From Oegoconia quadripuncta (taxonomy: Eukaryota; Arthropoda; Insecta; Lepidoptera; Autostichidae): 64,000 nt of DNA. The position numbers were made by a program, and so were the translations under genes. How positions within the stretch are numbered: the stretch's first letter is position 1; each line of letters opens with the position of its first letter. Shown here piece after piece: positions 60,165-64,000 of this stretch. The notes under the pieces are model-generated. The model searched no databases, had not been told where the DNA came from, and saw only the letters and a list, made by a program, of their open reading frames with translations. The stretch spans positions 23,305,575 to 23,369,574 of the forward strand of contig OX438748.1 of NCBI GenBank assembly GCA_949316235.1. Reading direction: 5' to 3'.

Positions 60165-60440
60165 ATGTCAATTGCACCTAGGCTTACCATGTCCGTAATT
60201 TTAGACCCTAGTCTTAGTTTGTCCTGATTTTTTTTATTACCAGGAATATGAGTAAATAAGTAATATCAAATAAGTCTTTAATCTTTATTAACTTTTCATT
60301 TATCTAAAAATAAAATATCTTCTTTAAAAATTAACTTAAGAGATCAAACAATAAATCTTCTTTGCGTTTGCAAACAATCTGTAACTAAGTGAGTAATGTT
60401 TCCATTTTGTGACTAAAAAGTCTAGACTTTTCAAATTTAA

Positions 60441-60783
60441 GAGGGATTATTCCGCTGGGATTCCATACAAACTTTCATGTCCAAAATTTCCGAAATGAAC
60501 TAACCGATTGTAATAAAACTTTATACGCATAAACATTTTACATTAGATCTAAAAAGTTGTAAGAAAACATTTTCAAAATATTATAATTAAAAGGAAATAT
60601 CGCATGTATTGTGTTACTATGAAAAACTTAATATTGCTCTATACTAATTTTTTAAAACGTTTTCTTCTAACTTTTTAGACCTTTGTATCCTGCTTATAGG
60701 TACAGTTTCATTAGAATCGGATTATTCATTTCCAAAATTTTGGACATGAAAGTTTGTATGAAATCCCATGCGGATAAACCCTC
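60441..60783. mobile_element. MITE-3: TTAA-flanked element with about 130-bp inverted arms
   Basis: TTAA at 60437-60440 and 60784-60787 flank GAGGG...CCCTC ends. The left arm (to about 60575) inverts onto the right arm (from about 60655) at roughly 80 per cent by eye: CATACAAACTTTCATGTCCA versus its complement, then CTAAAAAGTTGTAAGAAAAC versus its complement. A TTAA duplication is the piggyBac habit, but the GAGGG ends are not the usual CCC start. No transposase. Confidence 0.8.
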
Positions 60784-60789
60784 TTAAGC

Positions 60790-62515
60790 TAGTGGACCCG
60801 CGCCTGAAAATGATGACCTAATTGCAGGACCAAAGTTGCCAAAGACCAAAGGACAAAAGAAAATAAAATGAAAATGAAAATGAAAAATATATTTGTTATT
60901 ACAAAACAATATCCATAAATAATAAATAAACGGTAATTAAGAATCGATTTATTGACCCAAAACAATGATTCTTTGTCGAGAATTAACCAAGACTGTTAGT
61001 TTTGAATTTGAGAATCGTATTCTTGAAATGTAACGGTCCGCTGTATAGTGTAGCCAGTAAGTAAAGAACATTCCCACAATTTGGGGAATATGACTTTTAT
61101 GCATAATAACATCAAACGATCTACCAATGAGTGCCAATAATATTTACCTACGGAAAATTAACATTTTTATTGCATCAAGCAAGACATGGCTGTAAAATAG
61201 GTACTTGAGGATTTGCTACACCGCGCCTACGCAAAACTTAAGACTGTTTTCGCAATACAAATTCACTGTCTCCCGTACACTCATGTTGGCTTCATCATAG
61301 CGCACCCTGACTTTTTTTTGTGGATGACTACTGCTGGTAAACATTATGCCTTTTCCAGCTTTGTCGAGCTAGTATAACCTGACCATCTGATACTCGATAT
61401 TAGAGTATCTGTGTCTCTGGCCCATTTATTGTCCATACCCGCGGATTTAAAATGTCATATTTGTAATAACTGTTGTTGTTGCTAATTAAAAAAGTTAAAG
61501 AAATAAAAGTAACAGGTAGGTGCTTCACTTGTTTTTTTAATAGTTTAAGCATGAAGCTTAATAATAATCAGAATTAAAAATTTAGAATAAACAACGACAA
61601 AATACGACAATAAAACACTTAGGAAATTTCTAAAAAACAGAAATATTGCTTGACCCACTGACTGTGATGTGAAATTCATTGCTTCAGTTAACTGTACAAC
61701 ACGTAAAGAATTTATTTTGATAAACGTGATACCTGTGATGAGGTAAAAAATTGTATGTGTGACACACATCACACCAGCGTATGTATGTAACTTATTTAAA
61801 TGGTGAAATTTTAATTTGGGAACTTCTAATGTCAGTATTTATTGTACAATTAATTAAGTTGATTTTATACTGTTTAGGTTTTCGCATTCGACGGTCTAAA
61901 GACATTACATATTTACGGCTATTGTTTGCGGTGGTGCATCCTACATTATTACATAATGTCTTCGAATTAGGTTGTTGTTTGGTATATATGTGATTTGTGA
62001 TTTGAGAAAATTTTATTAACTGATTTATTGGTTACATCTAACCATCAGCTGATACTGGAACTGTTAAGCTCTACGTGCGGCGCTCTGTACCTTTCCATAG
62101 ATTTAATGTACAACCTATGGGTTTAATTAAATTTAGGTACCTACTAAGATTCTATTGTGATTTAAGTATGCACAATGCATTTATTTACATCCTGTGAATA
62201 TATGAAATAGCGGTTTTTGTTACTGAAGAACTTACAATTGACTTTTTAAACGTTTGTCCTGTCTGATGACTTGAATCTATATGCCTGGTAATCTTTTTAA
62301 CACTGTGTATGTAAATGAAACTAAATTGTTAGTTGTGATTTAATAGAGTCAATTCTACAAACAAAACGATAAAAACTCAATAATATACCTATGGACAAAT
62401 TTTCAAATAATTTTCAACCCTGATAAAATATACCCAGCGAGTTGATTGTATACTTATCGGTTCGCCCACCTAAACTCAGAGCGGTATGTTATTTTACTTT
62501 TAATGATATGATAAT
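60790..62515. other. Unassigned; upstream region of the 62.8-kb gene
   Basis: AT-rich with several short open frames (61545-61772 minus, hydrophobic; 61781-61993 plus). None has a recognised motif or paired splice sites. 60867-60892 is an AATGAAAATG-type tail-like run. Confidence 0.3.
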
Positions 62516-62519
62516 AGTT

Positions 62520-62650
62520 TCGATTCGGATGTACACCAACTAAACTAAAACTAGTTTTGGAGTGGTGGCGTCGCATCGTACTGTTCCAGGGAGAAAGAGA
62601 CAGCACTACTCTAAAACTGGTTTTAGTTTAGTTGTGTACATCCGAATCGA
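62520..62650. mobile_element. Fold-back element 1 upstream of the SAM-like gene
   Basis: Left arm 62520-62567 and right arm 62604-62650 invert almost perfectly (TCGATTCGGATGTACACCAA against its complement, through TTAGTTTAG and CACTACTC). Loop of about 36 bases with AGGGAGAAAGAGACAG. Related to the element at 63231-63362. Confidence 0.85.
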
Positions 62651-62826
62651 CACTAATATCAATAATATTTTAGATAAAATATATATTTCGTTACCAAGAT
62701 TTTGGGTAATTCAATTCCGGAATTTGGCAACACTCACTCTGTCACTCACTCACTCGGTCCGTTAGTTTGTGCGGTAAGGAAGTTTGACTAAAGTAAGTTT
62801 AAAACCCTTGAAATCTGAAAGTGAAC

Positions 62827-63626
62827 ATGACTCGTGAATTATTAAGAAGCTGGAACATTGAAGAAGAAATAATTGAAAGGTTCATAGGTATGTACCTAAG
62901 TAAATATGCTAATTATGTAGGGCTGATGTTTTCCACGGGGCCTACCGTGCAAGTGCCGACGTCGGCAGTGTTTCATGCTCTTTGACCGTTGGTTTGAATC
63001 GACGTCGTTTCCAGATTTTGATGTCGATTTCTACGCCATTGAGAGGTTTCTCGATAGCATCGGCAGCGACCGACTTCAAATTAAATGATGACACCGGCTT
63101 GAAGCTGACGCAATATGTGCCTCATTTGCGTAGGAATCAACACCGAAATCTGAAAACGACATCGACTTGAAAGCGACGCGCATTGCGCGATAGCGGAGCA
63201 GGTCGGCGTGTCGCCATGGGGGTTACACGTTTTGATTCTGTAGTTTAGTGTCAAACTAAACCACTAAAACCACTTTTAAAGTGGTACTGTCACGTGACGC
63301 CGCGACAGCACTACTCCAAAACTGGTTTTACTTGGGTTTAGTTTGTGTGCAACAGAATCGACACCAATGATTAGGAAATTTTACACATAGGAAATACAAT
63401 TTAATCCTTCACTAAAATACATAAAATTAGGACAAAGGTACTACTGAGGGTAAATGATTGGACAGGGGTTATCAACAAAATATTTTTCTTTTTAGGTAAT
63501 GATTTACAACCTTCACAATTTAGAGATTTGACAGAGGGGCTGTTAAAGGAGTTGTGCGACGGAATTTACAACATTAGCCAACGATTACATTTAAAAACCA
63601 AAATTGATGAATATGTTACAGCTGAG
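62827..63626 (+). CDS. Start of a probable host gene: two spliced exons, SAM-like domain
   Basis: Exon 1 runs from ATG at 62827 to 62887 and ends ATAG|GTATGT; exon 2 runs 63496-63626 between TTTCTTTTTAG and GAG|GTATGT. Exon 1 leaves one base, and exon 2 takes it up with its first two, then ends in phase 0. The 64 residues read MTRELLRSWNIEEEIIERFI, then GNDLQPSQFRDLTEGLLKEL and NISQRLHLKTKIDEY. The order Leu...Trp, Ile/Phe, Asn-x-Leu, Phe-x-x-Leu-Thr-Glu-x-x-Leu-Lys-Glu-Leu, Arg-Leu-x-Leu-x-x-Lys-Ile is that of a SAM five-helix bundle, a protein-interaction fold. An in-frame TGA at 62809-62811 and AAC before ATG support the start. The gene continues past the window, so its full product is unknown. 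Confidence 0.75.
62999..63165. mobile_element. Fold-back element 2 in intron 1
   Basis: 38-base arms at 62999-63036 and 63128-63165 invert with a few mismatches (TCGACGTCGTTTCCAGATTT against its complement). The core holds AGCATCGGCAGCGACCGAC. Lies within intron 1 of the SAM-like gene. Confidence 0.75.
63231..63362. mobile_element. Fold-back element 3 in intron 1
   Basis: Arms 63231-63290 and 63303-63362 invert (TTGATTCTG...AAACTAAACC...GTGGTACTGT against its complement) around CACGTGACGCCGCG. It shares CTACTC-AAAACTGGTTTTA and TCGATTC-like ends with fold-back 1, so both belong to one family. Confidence 0.82.
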
Positions 63627-63770
63627 GTATGTAAGATTTTCATTGTTATCAATTTGAACTTATATTTATTGTTGTGTGTGTGTGTTATTGAGTGATTTCA
63701 CTTAGCGGTGTGGCATGTCACGACAGAGATTGTAATTGCTCACCTAAGATAAGCAACACAGGCAGCATTA
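63627..63770. other. Intron 2, proximal part
   Basis: Includes a short GTGTGTGTGTGT run at 63676. No exon seen before the window ends. Confidence 0.4.
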
Positions 63771-63941
63771 GGGTGGCTGTCCATTCAATTGGAGCGAGTC
63801 TGCGGGGTGGAGAAATGAAGAAATATTAGTCAATAGGGATGGTCCACTAGAACGGAGTGGAGATTTTATGCAATGCTATTGGTTAATATTTCTCTGTTTA
63901 TCTGCTCCACAACCTCGCTCATCTTCAATGGTCAGGCATAC
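63771..63941. mobile_element. Fold-back element 4 in intron 2
   Basis: Arms 63771-63836 and 63876-63941 invert with mismatches (CCATTCAATTGGAGCGAG, AAATATTAGTCAATAG against their complements). Different sequence from fold-backs 1-3. Confidence 0.72.
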
Positions 63942-64000
63942 TCATGTTCCTGAATGGCTGGGCAACGGCTAGTATTATTATAATATTATAATTATATTAA

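Larger units (their letters stand above)
57930..60430. repeat. Very AT-rich block with recurring AAGAAT words and a 388-bp duplication
   Basis: CAAGAAT or TAAGAAT recurs every few dozen bases. Small palindromes such as AAGAATCAACGATTCTT (58661-58677) and AAGAATACATATTCTT (58773-58788) are present. 58561-58930 and 58950-59320 are diverged copies at a 388-base offset, both with ATTATGCTTATTTTT and CAAACTAAGAATA. No coding. The left edge is near CTACACGGAAAAAAAGG; the right edge is unclear. An R1-clade fragment has split it. Identity unknown. Confidence 0.65.

Noticed and set aside
59193..60227. Plus-strand ORFs of 105-160 codons, Arg/Pro/Ser-rich
   Set aside because: They lie antisense to the R1-clade C-terminus in GC-rich DNA, where stops are rare. 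The minus-strand CCHC frame explains the region.
1..64000. CRISPR array, prophage or bacterial operon
   Set aside because: The repeats are dispersed, of unequal spacing and tRNA-derived or LINE-derived; coding units lack ribosome-binding sites and use spliced exons.

Overview
The window reads as nuclear DNA of a lepidopteran insect (moth or butterfly). It is AT-rich and gene-poor, with introns bounded by GT/AG. It is packed with repeats of kinds familiar from Lepidoptera: tRNA-derived SINEs, 5'-truncated Jockey, CR1, RTE and R1-clade retrotransposons, Helitron-like ends reading ...CTAG|T, and short inverted-repeat elements. I see no prokaryotic, viral, rRNA or CRISPR feature. The species cannot be named from the sequence alone.

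Working names. SINE-A: head CCGCCTCCGTGGCTCAATG, tail TTGTGCAT(A)n. SINE-B: head GACGACCTGTTTGGTGTAGTGG, two body variants. SINE-C: head with GGTTCGATTCC, tail near GGGATGTTTACGG. NL1: Jockey-type with tail TTTGACTTTGAC. NL2/NL2b: tails ending in AATAAAGTG or AATAAAGAATTTAATAAT. NL3: CR1-type with (ATCT)n tail. NL4: C-terminus with the FGECALELHNLI motif. NL5: 3' end GCCGCCCTCTCATA(A)n. NL6: tail of TCAAAA repeats. MITE-1, MITE-2 and MITE-3: inverted-repeat elements. U1 to U4: repeats I could not classify.

Layout. 0-30 kb is a mosaic of truncated elements, including a MITE-1 carrying an R1-clade 3' module with a clean target-site duplication (5.75-6.21 kb) and a SINE-C inside an NL1 3' end with a 10-bp duplication (23.3-23.9 kb). 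30.57-33.16 kb holds the best-preserved coding unit, a 731-codon uninterrupted CR1/Jockey-group reverse transcriptase with its 3' UTR. 33.3-48.8 kb is again nested repeats, with two GC-rich islands, a 186-bp-period tandem duplication and a cluster of Helitron-like ends. 49.50-49.59 kb has a candidate host exon encoding a signal peptide. 50-57.9 kb is retroelement debris. 57.9-60.4 kb is a very AT-rich block of repeated AAGAAT motifs, with a 388-bp-period duplication, into which a GC-rich R1-clade fragment has inserted with a 15-bp duplication. 60.44-60.78 kb is a TTAA-flanked palindromic element. From 62.8 kb to the right edge runs the start of a probable host gene with two spliced exons encoding a SAM-like fold, surrounded by four fold-back elements.

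The window has no operon-like logic. The mobile elements relate to one another as autonomous retrotransposons that supply the enzyme, SINEs that probably borrow it, and insertion within insertion, which gives a relative order of events. The two host-gene candidates are the parts most likely to matter to the organism.
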